The notes under the pieces: generated by a model
Databases searched by the model: none
The model's input: only the letters and a program-made list of their open reading frames with translations
Told to the model about the DNA's origin: nothing
Shown here: one piece after another, positions 55,101-63,724 of the stretch
How the letters are laid out: each line of letters starts with the position of its first letter
Numbering within the stretch: position 1 is the stretch's first letter
Assembly: GCA_018896525.1 (NCBI GenBank)
Contig: JAHIMR010000048.1
Location: 62,001-126,000, forward strand
From: Actinomycetota bacterium
GTDB lineage: Bacteria; Actinomycetota; Geothermincolia; Fen-727; Anoxymicrobiaceae
DNA: 64,000 nucleotides
Direction of reading: 5' to 3'
Position numbers and translations under genes: made by a program

Positions 55101-56572
55101 GCTCCCGGTGTATGCGCCAGGAAGTAGGTGGAAACGAGTATCATCCCCGACGAGATGTAGGCGAGAACCTTGTCCTCGTAAGTGAATGAGCCGATCAACA
55201 GGGCGGCGGCGGCCGAGCCGATAAGGAGCCCCGAGGTCCTGAAGCCTTCGTCCATGAAGTAGCTGAAATCCAACAGCGTGGTCAGCAGGGCAAGCACAAT
55301 CGTAGCGTTGGCGACCGCGTACATGGTCCTGGCGTAAGAGGACAGCCCGCCGCGCCGCAGCATGTAGCCGCTCGCGAAGTAGCAGACCGCCATCCCCACG
55401 AACCACAGCCCGTAGAAATGCACACTCACCCCTGAGCTCTGTAGTACGAAGTAGAGCAGGGACAACGGGGTCATGGCGGTAAACGCCAGGAGCGCCTGGT
55501 CCCTCGAGCGGTAGAAGTTGAGGCCATAGACGGCGGCGGCGATAATGGACCCCGCTATGCCAAGCATGTTGGGATTGAAGACCGTGCCGCTGATGGCGTA
55601 GTAGTTGAACAGGTAGATGTTCAACGGGACCAGCAAGGATGCTATCACCATGATTATGGAAGAGCCCAGACGAACCCTCTTTGCGAGGTAGTGGCCCAGC
55701 AGGTAAAGACCGACGTTGGAGGCCAGGACCGTGAAGAAGACGAAGTACTTACCGATCGTCCCCCATTGCCAGGTGACCAACCCGACCAGGCCGGCGAGCA
55801 GGATGAACGTGCCGACGAAGTACCACCACTTGAGGAAACCGGTGTTCACCAGGCCTTCTATCCAGCCGGTGAGGTCGGGCTTCTTCCTTTGTGTCCAGGG
55901 CTTCACCGGCGGGCGCGAGCGACCGGCTTTCCCGCCTCGGATACCGGCGGTTTCACCGCCCGTCTCCCGTTGGGCCGTCACCGCCGGCCCTGTTGCCCGG
56001 CGCTCCCCCTCTTCGGGCGCGTCACGGCGCTCCTTGAAAGATGCTTCCAGCCGGAGCCGGCTTATGTAATCCTCGATCGTTCCATCGGACGGGTCCAGGC
56101 CCCGGGCGTACGTCGCTGCGCGAATAGCGTCCTCGAAGTTTCCCCTCAACTGCGATATCCTCGCCATAACCATGTGTGAAGACGGGTTCGCCGGTTCAAC
56201 CTGGAGGATGTTCTGGACCGACGCGTAGGCGTCGTCCAGGCGGCCGGCGCCGATCAGTTCCTTCGCCCGGGCCAGTTTCCAGCTCACCCACCTGTTGCGC
56301 AGGCGCTTCCTTTCACGCTCGATTCCGGCGAGCGCCGTCTCGGTCTCCGCAATCCCGCTTGACAGGGCCCTCACCGTGGTGCGGTAAGCCGAATCGCCTA
56401 CGCGCCCCAGGGCCTTCTCCCTGTCGAGTGACTCCCTGGCGGTGGTCGCCTCCGCCAGCCGGCGGCTGAGCTCTCTCTCCCGTTCGTCGTCAACGAGCTC
56501 CACCCCGCACATGTCGCAGTAGTGAAAATCGCTCGTTCCGGGAAACACCTTTCCGCAGATAACGCATTCCAT
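52109..56572 (-). CDS. very large zinc-ribbon/TPR multi-spanning membrane protein
   Basis: 1487 residues. N-terminal zinc ribbon (Cys3, Cys6, Cys19, Cys22), a helical coiled-coil-like segment, a TPR-like stretch (about 100-165, AKELIGAGRLDDAYASVQNILQVEP), a basic Pro-rich linker, then more than thirty hydrophobic segments from about residue 245 to 1470. The overall plan resembles actinobacterial SCO7613-type or DUF2157/DUF2339-like polytopic proteins. No transporter or enzyme motif was seen. ATG 56572 has GGGAGGTG upstream. It lies 147 bp downstream of the NarL-type regulator on the same strand. Confidence 0.75.
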   Translation of the reverse strand: MECVICGKVFPGTSDFHYCDMCGVELVDDERERELSRRLAEATTARESLDREKALGRVGDSAYRTTVRALSSGIAETETALAGIERERKRLRNRWVSWKLARAKELIGAGRLDDAYASVQNILQVEPANPSSHMVMARISQLRGNFEDAIRAATYARGLDPSDGTIEDYISRLRLEASFKERRDAPEEGERRATGPAVTAQRETGGETAGIRGGKAGRSRPPVKPWTQRKKPDLTGWIEGLVNTGFLKWWYFVGTFILLAGLVGLVTWQWGTIGKYFVFFTVLASNVGLYLLGHYLAKRVRLGSSIIMVIASLLVPLNIYLFNYYAISGTVFNPNMLGIAGSIIAAAVYGLNFYRSRDQALLAFTAMTPLSLLYFVLQSSGVSVHFYGLWFVGMAVCYFASGYMLRRGGLSSYARTMYAVANATIVLALLTTLLDFSYFMDEGFRTSGLLIGSAAAALLIGSFTYEDKVLAYISSGMILVSTYFLAHTPGANWYMAAPGLTLAAGALLLIGYVDSVLIGEHDSRPFTNAGVAAMLGILATLAMKDLLWKLPQVWETATTAEMWASFISGLVIALLLWAEALLEKKRYLGYVASSAVVYASLIFLGFRVDGPPLWCLVEATLVAGSLLLLGLVLERTSGREWALTAYVPAFTVAGVSTAAASVFYLPVISKDIIPGLTLYGHAYLSLGVTALATTIYLLVAALRSRRPHWLYAACATATIAFAVQAHGASAWNWVTELSGGGVNYGMLFVPLAVLFAVAGHLLERAGYDDLSLPLFIAFFGVSALSFASQFYYLSLGATAAVAITFGAFLAVFAAETALWNRGEFLYPAILSAFMSGTVVIDMVLPGKGLEVNNPLFLIPIAALLLIGGTVLAMSRERDEFAIPMLVSGAVFMVAGLICQAAFVVWGLGYSVYLYLFAVSAICAVSAGLAGRYQAEGWKELLPELLAYTSLGHLALAIGYVSYAYSGGLTVAAVSLAGLGSALAAGSALADRLPEWLERPMQYGAPVIGFTAVACSLINPVWGGYYANVICVAVLALSFITFDLQSWDRLYYRIALGVYAAISACSFMCFAGATRLPVPDGALAWQCGSLAVMAVLAFVGSEYFEDVVQGAAGYIFAVLAWLGLGALLNVSSTYMAYWLVAPAVVISVTSFIHYTRNHDRFAAVGWVFGIPLFVASIAQPVALGLHFQAIVSMSAALAVGAASVFVYGEEQLAYLPLTMSVVETVYILAVIRPPVELSLAGLLLMGPAVVYLAIGWLLVGARERVSEIFLQFCVGMTALGTGCVLVGLSMNGDGDIFTIATLFTAGSIYACVGIIKDYRSMGHVSFAHFFAGYILIMRNGNISSPHLYFLPMGIYLIALGYYCESRGYSRRAVRLLHLVGFTTLALSSLIPSIGELGGFHATVLLAESVAALVVGVWQRRRVFLGAGLTFIVIDGLVRLWSPVTSLHWSIYAMLVGSLVIITGILLETNRDLLLEKGAALIQELKGLK

Positions 56573-56719
56573 TTCCGCACCTCCCTGTTCGCTTTCTCTT
56601 GATGCCTATTCTCCTCGCGGACAGCGGGAAATAATATTCCCCGCCGGAGGTATAACAGGGGTTATTCCAAGGGTTAGAAAGGGGAGACCCGTACCCCTCC
56701 TGGGGGTGACGTCAGGTAC

Positions 56720-57391
56720 TTAGACCAGGCCGTCCTCGTGGGCCATCATTATGGCCTGGGTACGGTCGTCGATGTGCAGCTTGCGGAAGACGGCCTTGGC
56801 GTGGGCCTTTACGGTGTGCTCGCTGATGAACAGCCTCCCCGCTATCTCCCGGTTGGTGAGCTTCTCGGCTATGAGCTTGAGCACCTCCATCTCCCGGGGG
56901 GTCAGCCGGTTGTACGGCTCCGAGAGGGCCACCTGCTCCGGGGCGGCCTTCTCCTCCGGGAGGCCGGCCAGGTACTCGACGAGCTTCCTGGCGACCGAGG
57001 GAGATATCAGTGATTCGCCCTGGTGGGCGGCGTCTATGGCATCCAGGAGCTGCCGGTTGGCCGTCGACTTCAACACGTACCCTATGGCTCCCGCCCTGAT
57101 GGCACGCGTCGCGACCTCCCGGTCGTCGAACATGGTGAGGACCACCACCTCTCCATCGGGATTGATCTCCCTGGCCCTGGACGTGAGCTCTATGCCGCTC
57201 ATACCGGGAAGCTGAATATCGATGAGGCTTATATCGGGTTGGTGCGTCTCGATGAGGTCGATGGCCTCCTCGGCGGTCACCGCTTCCGCCACAACCTCGA
57301 TATCTTCCCGCTTCCCGAGGATGCGCCTCAGGCCTTCCCGCACGATATCGTGGTCGTCTACAATGAGGACACTGATCGGCTTGTCGTTCAT
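56720..57391 (-). CDS. NarL/FixJ-type response regulator
   Basis: 223 residues. Receiver domain with acceptor Asp58 (SLIDIQLPGMSG), Thr in VLTMFDD and Lys in YVLKS; C-terminal LuxR-type helix-turn-helix (LTPREMEVLKLIAEKLTNREIA...SEHTVKAH). It overlaps the kinase gene by 4 bp (ATGA), so they form one two-component system. Targets unknown; the large membrane protein downstream is a candidate. Confidence 0.95.
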   Translation of the reverse strand: MNDKPISVLIVDDHDIVREGLRRILGKREDIEVVAEAVTAEEAIDLIETHQPDISLIDIQLPGMSGIELTSRAREINPDGEVVVLTMFDDREVATRAIRAGAIGYVLKSTANRQLLDAIDAAHQGESLISPSVARKLVEYLAGLPEEKAAPEQVALSEPYNRLTPREMEVLKLIAEKLTNREIAGRLFISEHTVKAHAKAVFRKLHIDDRTQAIMMAHEDGLV

Positions 57392-59418
57392 CTCTCCCCC
57401 CTGGTCAGCGGGACCGTCACCGTCACCGTGGTGCCCCTGTTCTCTTCGCTCTCCACCCTTAGCTCTCCTCCCATCTCCCGGGCGCGCTCCCGCATGCTTG
57501 TCATGCCCATGCCCGGGGTGGAAGATGCTGCCGAAGGAGGCATCCCTTTTCCGTCGTCGGATACCCGGAGCGTGACCCTGTCGTCATCGCGCATGAGTGA
57601 TACCGCCACACTTCCGGCCCCGGCGTGCTTTCCCACGTTGTTCAAGCCCTCCTGTAGAATCCTGTAGAGGTTCCCCTCCAGTAGCAGCGGCAGCCTCTCT
57701 CTTTCACCAAGGTTGCTATCCAGGGACACCTTCATCTCTCCCGCGGTCGCGACATCGCGGACAAGTTTTCCCGCCGCTCCCTTGAGCCCCAGCACCTCCA
57801 GGGGTATGGGGCGCAGATCGTTGATGACCGTCCTCAGCTCGTCCAGCCCCTCCCTGGCCCTCTCCGCGAGCGTAACCAGGTCCTTCCTCGCCTCCTCGAT
57901 ATCCTCCTCGAGGCTCTCCAGTGTGAACTCCGACAGGTAGACGACCCCCAGGAAGCTCTGCGCCACTCCGTCATGCAGCTCTCGGGATATCCTTCTTCGC
58001 TCGTCCTCGTGGGCGACGGTCACCCTGTCCATCAGCTCGTTTACCCTTCCCTGTTTCTCCAGTACATCCTGGTAGAGCGCTCCATTCTTCAGCGCGACCG
58101 CCATCTGGGGCGCCATGGCCTCCAGCAGTGACCTGTCACTGAAAGAGAGGTCGTAACCCGATAGCTTCTCCCCAAGCAGCAACGTGCCGACCGTTTCTCT
58201 CTCGAATACCAGGGGTACCTCCACCACTTTGAACGATGCCTCGCCCCCCGGGCCCCGCTCCAGGTACAGCGTGTCCTCCTCGAGGCGCAGTTCAGGCGGG
58301 GTGTCTCGGAGATACTCCGGTGTGAAGCCGGAAAGGGCCCGCTTCCGCCAGTCACCCTCGCCCAGTGGATCGTAGAGCAGTGCCGCTCCTGTCAGCCCCA
58401 TGTTGTCGGTGAGGGTATCCGTGATCTCCCGCGAGATCTCGTCCAGGCTGGAGAGCTCCATCAGCGTTCGGGCCAGGGACGAGAGGAGTTGCCCGAACTC
58501 GTAGTCCTTGCGGAAGAAAGACCTGTCAACCACCCTCATCAGCCATCTTCTAAGCGGCTCGAAAGCCAGGACCATCAGGAAGACGAACAGGGCGGTGATT
58601 ACGTATCCCTGGGCGCTGAAGTAGCTGCTGATGAAGCGTTCCGATATGACTATTGTCAGGATGTAGGCGCTGGTTATTACGACCGTCAGGGTGAAATAGA
58701 CGATGCTTCGCCTGAGGACCTGCTCCACCTCCGTGAACATCTGGTACTTGAGTATCCCGTAGGCGAAAACAGCCGCGGTGATGGTGAAGAAACATGGCGC
58801 CGAGGAGAGAGTGTACAATCTGGCGTTCTCGAGGATGCTTATCGCCAGCGGAACCGCCACCGCGGCCACCATTACCTGGGCGATTCGCTTCTCCCTCAAG
58901 CGCCGGGAGCGGTAGTAGCTGTAGACGTAGAGCGATAGCGCCGCGATTAACAGGGTATAGGAGAACACAGCATACACCCAGTACAACCAACCCTCCCCGG
59001 TGAGGTCCATCGTACCCGGTATGGTCCTGAACTCGAGGACCCAGTCGGTACTGTAGAAGGCCACCAGGGTGAACAGCGCCGGGAGATAGAGGGATGCCTG
59101 AAGCGGCTTCAGGGACCGGCCCTTTGCCAGGAAGAAAGCCGAGGGAAAGACAAGCGCCAGGTTGAGGAAGAAAGCGGGGAACAGTATCTGGCCCGGCGCC
59201 TGGAACCGTACCCAGAAGGCCCTCAAGGAAACGCTGCTCGAAACGTTGTACATCGCGTCGCCGAACGCCCATACGGCCAGAGACAGCGCCACCAGGGCGA
59301 AGAGCTGGTTCACCGTGCGGCGCGGGTTCTTGGAGAGGACGTATACCGCAAGGGCAACATTGACGGCGGTGGCGACGAACGATAAGCAGGCAATGATGTC
59401 TCGGTACTGTCCGTTCAA
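57388..59418 (-). CDS. NarX/DesK-type histidine kinase with 7TM-like N-terminus and GAF domain
   Basis: About 676 residues. Eight or so membrane segments in the first 300 residues resemble the N-terminal 7TM region of histidine kinases. A GAF domain follows (about 335-465), then a HisKA_3 dimerisation helix with phospho-His482 (RRRISRELHDGVAQ) and a HATPase with NLYRILQEGLNNVGKHA, DDGKGM and GMGMTSMRERA. TTG 59418 is preferred since GGGGGAATAGG lies before it; a GTG at 59445 lacks a ribosome site. Cognate of the overlapping NarL-type regulator. Confidence 0.9.
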   Translation of the reverse strand: MNGQYRDIIACLSFVATAVNVALAVYVLSKNPRRTVNQLFALVALSLAVWAFGDAMYNVSSSVSLRAFWVRFQAPGQILFPAFFLNLALVFPSAFFLAKGRSLKPLQASLYLPALFTLVAFYSTDWVLEFRTIPGTMDLTGEGWLYWVYAVFSYTLLIAALSLYVYSYYRSRRLREKRIAQVMVAAVAVPLAISILENARLYTLSSAPCFFTITAAVFAYGILKYQMFTEVEQVLRRSIVYFTLTVVITSAYILTIVISERFISSYFSAQGYVITALFVFLMVLAFEPLRRWLMRVVDRSFFRKDYEFGQLLSSLARTLMELSSLDEISREITDTLTDNMGLTGAALLYDPLGEGDWRKRALSGFTPEYLRDTPPELRLEEDTLYLERGPGGEASFKVVEVPLVFERETVGTLLLGEKLSGYDLSFSDRSLLEAMAPQMAVALKNGALYQDVLEKQGRVNELMDRVTVAHEDERRRISRELHDGVAQSFLGVVYLSEFTLESLEEDIEEARKDLVTLAERAREGLDELRTVINDLRPIPLEVLGLKGAAGKLVRDVATAGEMKVSLDSNLGERERLPLLLEGNLYRILQEGLNNVGKHAGAGSVAVSLMRDDDRVTLRVSDDGKGMPPSAASSTPGMGMTSMRERAREMGGELRVESEENRGTTVTVTVPLTRGER

Positions 59419-59445
59419 GCCTATTCCCCCGTGCTCGCCTTCCAC

Positions 59446-59689
59446 CGGTCATTATTGCACGGCTCGGGGAACATTCACAGGGCACCGGCACCGCTTCGTT
59501 ATATAATCACTGCGAGGCCTATTGAGTGCAGTTCTCAAATGACCCGCGTCTGTACCTGACGGTTGTAGAGGTGGAGAGGTGGTCTAAATGGTGGAGGACG
59601 CGGCGCCCCTTAAGAATATGTGGATTATCTGATATACGGCAGACCGGAAATGCTCGCCCGCTGAAGCGTCGAAGAGAAAGGAGCCGATT
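59446..59689 (+). other. intergenic region, possible tRNA-like remnant
   Basis: No gene is seen. The segment near 59572-59615 (GGAGAGGTGG..., later CCTTAAG) resembles the 5' half of a leucine tRNA, but the 3' half and pairing partners are missing. The AAAGGAG at its right end serves the next gene. Confidence 0.25.
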
Positions 59690-60865
59690 GTGGAGGAGAA
59701 GGGGGAAAGCGGAAGCGGTTGGAAAGAGAAGATCTCCGGGTGGTTAAGAAGCCGTAGCTTCGTATTCTACGATTTCCTCATCCTGGCAGCGGCGATAATC
59801 GCGTTCCTGATATTGTGGTTGTCCATGACCAGGGCATCGAACGTGGCCATGTTCGGGGAGTTCTACTCCGAGGGCTTCTCCGCCACCTATTGCCTGGAGG
59901 GGTCCGCCGCCCGCGCCGTGGGCTCCGGCCGGCTGGAGATAGAGACGGTTGAGGTGAATGGCGATACCGCCGTCCTGGAGGTCACCGCGGGGGGCATGAA
60001 GAAACGCCTGACCGTTGACCGCAAGACCGCGAAGGTGACCGATGGCGAGTTGGCCGGCCTCCCGCTCGTCTTCTACTACGACATAGTGAGAGAGCCGGGC
60101 CAGACCTCGAAGACGTTCGGCTCTAATAAGGAACCCGCCTTCTCCACCGCCTTCACCGGACTCACCGGTGATGTGTCCGCCCGCATCAAGGAGAGTAACC
60201 CGGACAACGTGGTGATGTGGTACCACGAAAGTGACGAAAGGAGCTACGGCCCCCAGTTCTCCTGGGAACTGCAGCTCCACGACCAGGACGGGAAAAGGGT
60301 CGGCACCATCATCAATGACGTCACCAGCGGCGTGCTGCTGGACGCCCGGTTCTACCAGGACGGCTGGGGGGCCATGAACCTGGAGAGGACCAACTACCCA
60401 ACCGGGCTGAACCGCTGGGCCATCTTCTACGGGCTCAACTCGATACTGATCCTGTGGGGGATATTCCACCTGCTGAGGTGCAGGAAGCACCGGGAGGAGT
60501 GGAAGTCCCACTGGAGCTACTTCCCGCTTGGCTTCGTCGGCATATCAAGTTTCTACATACGGCTGATGGCGTTCACAGTGTTCGGGTTCCTGGGCATCGG
60601 CATACTCACCGGGGACCCGTACATCCTGCTGGTCACCGACCTCATAGGGCTCACCCTGATGATCTACGCGGTGGGCATCTTCGCGTTCCCCATCGTGTTC
60701 CAGTTCATACCGTGGATAGCCGCGTACGGGGTCTTCGCCGGGGGTAGGCCACTGGATTACATACAGTACCCGTTCGGGGTCCCGCTGTACCTGGTGGCGG
60801 TTGTGATGTTCGAGCTCCACCGGTACCTGTGCCACAAGGAGAAGCAAGGCTTGCCGCCTATTTGA
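59690..60865 (+). CDS. membrane protein with anchored ectodomain and C-terminal spans, unknown
   Basis: 391 residues. One N-terminal span (about 27-47), an external domain of ~190 residues that is mostly beta (SATYCLEGSAARAVGSGRLEIETVEV...), then four or five spans in the last 150 residues. The external domain has strands and a GTIINDVTSGVLLDARFYQ segment reminiscent of DUF3068/PorA-like proteins, a weak match. GTG 59690 has AAAGGAG six bases upstream. It converges with the isochorismatase gene by 8 bp overlap. Confidence 0.65.
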   Translation: MEEKGESGSGWKEKISGWLRSRSFVFYDFLILAAAIIAFLILWLSMTRASNVAMFGEFYSEGFSATYCLEGSAARAVGSGRLEIETVEVNGDTAVLEVTAGGMKKRLTVDRKTAKVTDGELAGLPLVFYYDIVREPGQTSKTFGSNKEPAFSTAFTGLTGDVSARIKESNPDNVVMWYHESDERSYGPQFSWELQLHDQDGKRVGTIINDVTSGVLLDARFYQDGWGAMNLERTNYPTGLNRWAIFYGLNSILILWGIFHLLRCRKHREEWKSHWSYFPLGFVGISSFYIRLMAFTVFGFLGIGILTGDPYILLVTDLIGLTLMIYAVGIFAFPIVFQFIPWIAAYGVFAGGRPLDYIQYPFGVPLYLVAVVMFELHRYLCHKEKQGLPPI

Positions 60866-61412
60866 CGATGCTCAGCGTCTCCTTGAACTCAGGCGTTCCG
60901 GCTTTCCCCAGGAGCTCGAAGATGGCCATCTCGGTAGATGATATGACGGCGCCGCTCCGGCGCATGCGCCGGATGGCGACCTCCCGGTTCTCGGGCGTCC
61001 TCGAGGAGACCGCGTCGCTTATGACGTGTACCTTTGCGTCCTCCAGCAGGTGAAGGGCGGTCTGGGTTACACAGACGTGACTCTCGATGCCGGTTATGAT
61101 GACGGTGCTCCTGCTAAGCCGCTCCAGGGCCCCGACGAACTCGGAGCACCGGCAGGCATCGAAATCGATCTTGGTGATAGGGCTGAAGCCGGAGATCCCG
61201 GATCGAATCTCCTCGATGGTGCGCCCCAGCTTCTCCTGCTCGGTCACCAGTATCGGCAGATCAATGATGCCCGCGAACCGTACCAGCTTGACCACATTTT
61301 CGATTATCTTCGCCTCTTCGTGGATAACCGGCAGCAGCTTCTCCTGCATATCCACGACAACCAGTACGGTGTCGCCCCCGACCAGAAGCCCGCCGTCGCT
61401 TCCTGCCTTCAT
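60858..61412 (-). CDS. isochorismatase-family cysteine hydrolase
   Basis: 184 residues with the full catalytic set: Asp21 (VVVDMQEKL), Lys81 (ITKIDFDA) and Cys114 (ESHVCVTQTA). Short members of this group include nicotinamidase-like and YcaC-like hydrolases; substrate not assignable. The 83 bp upstream contain no obvious promoter. Monocistronic as far as can be seen. Confidence 0.9.
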   Translation of the reverse strand: MKAGSDGGLLVGGDTVLVVVDMQEKLLPVIHEEAKIIENVVKLVRFAGIIDLPILVTEQEKLGRTIEEIRSGISGFSPITKIDFDACRCSEFVGALERLSRSTVIITGIESHVCVTQTALHLLEDAKVHVISDAVSSRTPENREVAIRRMRRSGAVISSTEMAIFELLGKAGTPEFKETLSIVK

Positions 61413-61495
61413 CAGAACTCCCTTCTTATCTTTTCCAGCGCTTTCTCGTGCTCACTTAGTCACCTCGGGATAGCCGGGGGGTTTCTCTTTAGACG

Positions 61496-62440
61496 CTACA
61501 CGTCAAGGAGGTCCGACGGTGGTGGGCCGCCCTTGAACTCGGCACCGGTCCACGGCGGACCGCCGGAGGCAACGACCTCCCACGCGCCGGCCATGCTGTT
61601 GAAGATCATGAGGAACTCCTCGGTCCGGCCATCTGGAGACATCGTGCCCTTGATGACCTCCCAGTTGGAGTCGATCGTACTCACCTTTACAAGCGTGAAC
61701 GTCCAGCCCGAGGTAGGCTCACCCTTTGATTGCAGGTACGTCAGGATCGCCTGGGCCTGGTCTCCCACCGGCTGGGGGGCTGGCTGCGTGACAAGATCCT
61801 CCGGCGCCCCCAGTGCCTTGAGTTGTGCCGCGGTCCATCCATCGGTACTGGACTGTATTACGGTCCATTTTCCACTATCCTTTTGAAGCAGGAACTGCAC
61901 GTTCTCGGCTTCCTGGCCAACCTTCTTACCCAGGTCTATCTTCCAGTTCAGATCGCTCGCGCTGACAACGAGCACGGAGAAGGTCATTCCCGAAGTGTTG
62001 ATGCCGTTCTTCTCGCAGTAATCGAGTATTGCGGCGATGGGGGTGTCGTGCTCTACGTGGCCCGCCTTTCTATCGGGAACCTCGCTCTTCTTCTCTTCTG
62101 CCACCTCGAATCCGACGCCGTCGCTGGTCCCCGCGTCGGTGGTCACGGTCACCTTGTACTGGCCCGCCTTTATGTCGGTTGGGACCTTTATCTTGGCCTT
62201 GACGTCGGACCACTCTTCCACGGTCGCTGTTACCGTCCCGAACTCAACGGTACTGTCGCCTTGAGTATCTCCGAAGGACGAGCCGCTCAGCGTCACCTCG
62301 GTACCCGGCTCGCCGCTCGATGGGGTGATTGAGGATATCACCGCAATTTCACTCCCGCCACACCCACATCCGGCAAGGGCGGCTACCATGGCTATAGCGC
62401 ATGCCGCAGCCATCAGAATGAATGCTTTCCCCTTTCTCAT
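61496..62440 (-). CDS. lipoprotein with IPT/TIG domain
   Basis: 314 residues. Lipoprotein signal ending LAGC (lipid Cys about 25), TIG domain (AVISSITPSSGEPGTEVTLSGSSFG), then two similar ~85-residue modules (IAAILDYCEKNGINTSGMTFSVLVVSASDLNWKI and AILTYLQSKGEPTSGWTFTLVKVSTIDSNWEV), an internal duplication. Found on the outer face of the membrane; function unknown. ATG 62440 follows GGGAGG. Confidence 0.8.
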   Translation of the reverse strand: MRKGKAFILMAAACAIAMVAALAGCGCGGSEIAVISSITPSSGEPGTEVTLSGSSFGDTQGDSTVEFGTVTATVEEWSDVKAKIKVPTDIKAGQYKVTVTTDAGTSDGVGFEVAEEKKSEVPDRKAGHVEHDTPIAAILDYCEKNGINTSGMTFSVLVVSASDLNWKIDLGKKVGQEAENVQFLLQKDSGKWTVIQSSTDGWTAAQLKALGAPEDLVTQPAPQPVGDQAQAILTYLQSKGEPTSGWTFTLVKVSTIDSNWEVIKGTMSPDGRTEEFLMIFNSMAGAWEVVASGGPPWTGAEFKGGPPPSDLLDV

Positions 62441-62483
62441 GAAGACCTCCCTCTTGAACCACAGACCGGCTTCCTGTTACTCC

Positions 62484-62530
62484 AAAAACAGAAGGCCCGG
62501 ATCCTTCAACTTGGTAAAAAGATCCGGGCC
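62484..62530 (-). terminator. intrinsic terminator of the NlpC/P60 gene
   Basis: On the minus strand a perfect 10-bp stem GGCCCGGATC/GATCCGGGCC (62530-62494, 17-nt loop) is followed by TTCTGTTTTTGG. It lies 94 bp after the NlpC/P60 stop and before the lipoprotein gene, so it separates the two transcripts or acts as an attenuator. Confidence 0.8.
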
Positions 62531-62623
62531 CTGCTGCTCCGCAACAGCCCCCTTTCAACTACCAACCACACTGTAAATATTATTCGCAATTACACAGAGC
62601 GATTCCTGCCTGGGGCTCCAACA

Positions 62624-63724
62624 TCAGGGCCTGACCGCGCCGCAGAAATCGCCGCGTTCCGACAATGGCGCCACCTCCACCAACTCGCCCGTCTGTGGCG
62701 CGTGGATATACTGACCGTCACCGATGTATATCCCCACATGTCCCCACCCGTGGAACGCGACTATATCTCCCGGCTGAAGTTCCGGCTCCGGTACGGGGTC
62801 GCCGCAACGGGCCTGGGAGTACGAGCTATGCGTAATATCCACACCCCCACCGACCTTGTAGCAGAACTGGGTGAGGCCGCTGCAATCGAATGCGTCCGGG
62901 CCGGACGCCCCACTGCTGTACGGCTTGCCTAGCTGGCCGAAGGCGACGTGGACCACCCTGGTCTCCAGGTCCTTGGAACACGATTGACCGTACATCGTCC
63001 GGGCGGCCACTATCGGTCTGTCCGACTCGACTACCGTCGCCACGTTATAACCGATCACATGGTCTCCCACGTCAATGGATACCCTGGTCGCCGCTTCCAG
63101 CGACACGCTGGTGGAAACAACCTCCCGGTCCGTCTGGAAAACCACACTCGCCTCTGCGTCCTCCTTGCCGGGATTGTGGAGGAGTATCCAGGTGTCGTAT
63201 ATCGAGCCGACAGCCGCCCCTTCGGCGAAGTACCACGTCCTGCTGGTCTCGTTGGAACCGGAGGAACTGTGCGCCCACTCGCCGCCAGCCCCGTACATCG
63301 TCCTGGAGGCGACTACCGGCAGGTCCGAGGTAACAATCGTGGCAACGTTGTAGGTGCATACGTGTTCTCCCACGTTTACCGATGTCCGGGAAGCCGGCCC
63401 GACCTTGATGGCCACGGGCCCGACGACACCGCTATCGGTGTGGAACGTGAGCTCCACATCGGCCCCGTCCTCTCCGTGGTTATACAGCAGTATCCACGTC
63501 TGGTATCCGCCGGCGGTTGCGCCCTCCGCGAAGTACCAGGTCCTGGCCGGGCTGTTGACGCCGCTGTCGCTATGAGCCCACTGGCTCGATCCCTCAGGGG
63601 CTTCCTGCGCCGCGGCATCAGGCGCCAGCATGAGCAATCCCACCGATATCAGTAACGCCAGCAAGACAGAGATGAAGATAAGTATAAAGCCGATATTTCT
63701 CTTGCTTCCACGGGCCGGGCCCAT
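62624..63724 (-). CDS. secreted NlpC/P60 peptidase with two WYFAEG repeats
   Basis: About 366 residues. A signal/anchor segment (RNIGFILIFISVLLALLISVG), then two ~95-residue repeats opening TWYFAEGA and closing SRTMYG or AARTMYG, then an NlpC/P60 domain with catalytic Cys in DAFDCSGLTQF and His in GWGHVGIYIGDG. Such enzymes cut peptidoglycan stem peptides. The repeats may place the enzyme at the cell surface. ATG 63724 has GGAAGAG upstream; GTG 63781 is an alternative. Confidence 0.88.
   Translation of the reverse strand: MGPARGSKRNIGFILIFISVLLALLISVGLLMLAPDAAAQEAPEGSSQWAHSDSGVNSPARTWYFAEGATAGGYQTWILLYNHGEDGADVELTFHTDSGVVGPVAIKVGPASRTSVNVGEHVCTYNVATIVTSDLPVVASRTMYGAGGEWAHSSSGSNETSRTWYFAEGAAVGSIYDTWILLHNPGKEDAEASVVFQTDREVVSTSVSLEAATRVSIDVGDHVIGYNVATVVESDRPIVAARTMYGQSCSKDLETRVVHVAFGQLGKPYSSGASGPDAFDCSGLTQFCYKVGGGVDITHSSYSQARCGDPVPEPELQPGDIVAFHGWGHVGIYIGDGQYIHAPQTGELVEVAPLSERGDFCGAVRP

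Noticed and set aside
59572-59615. tRNA-Leu-like 5' half (GGAGAGGTGG ... CCTTAAG)
   Set aside because: No pairing acceptor, anticodon or T arm follows; at best a remnant, possibly chance.
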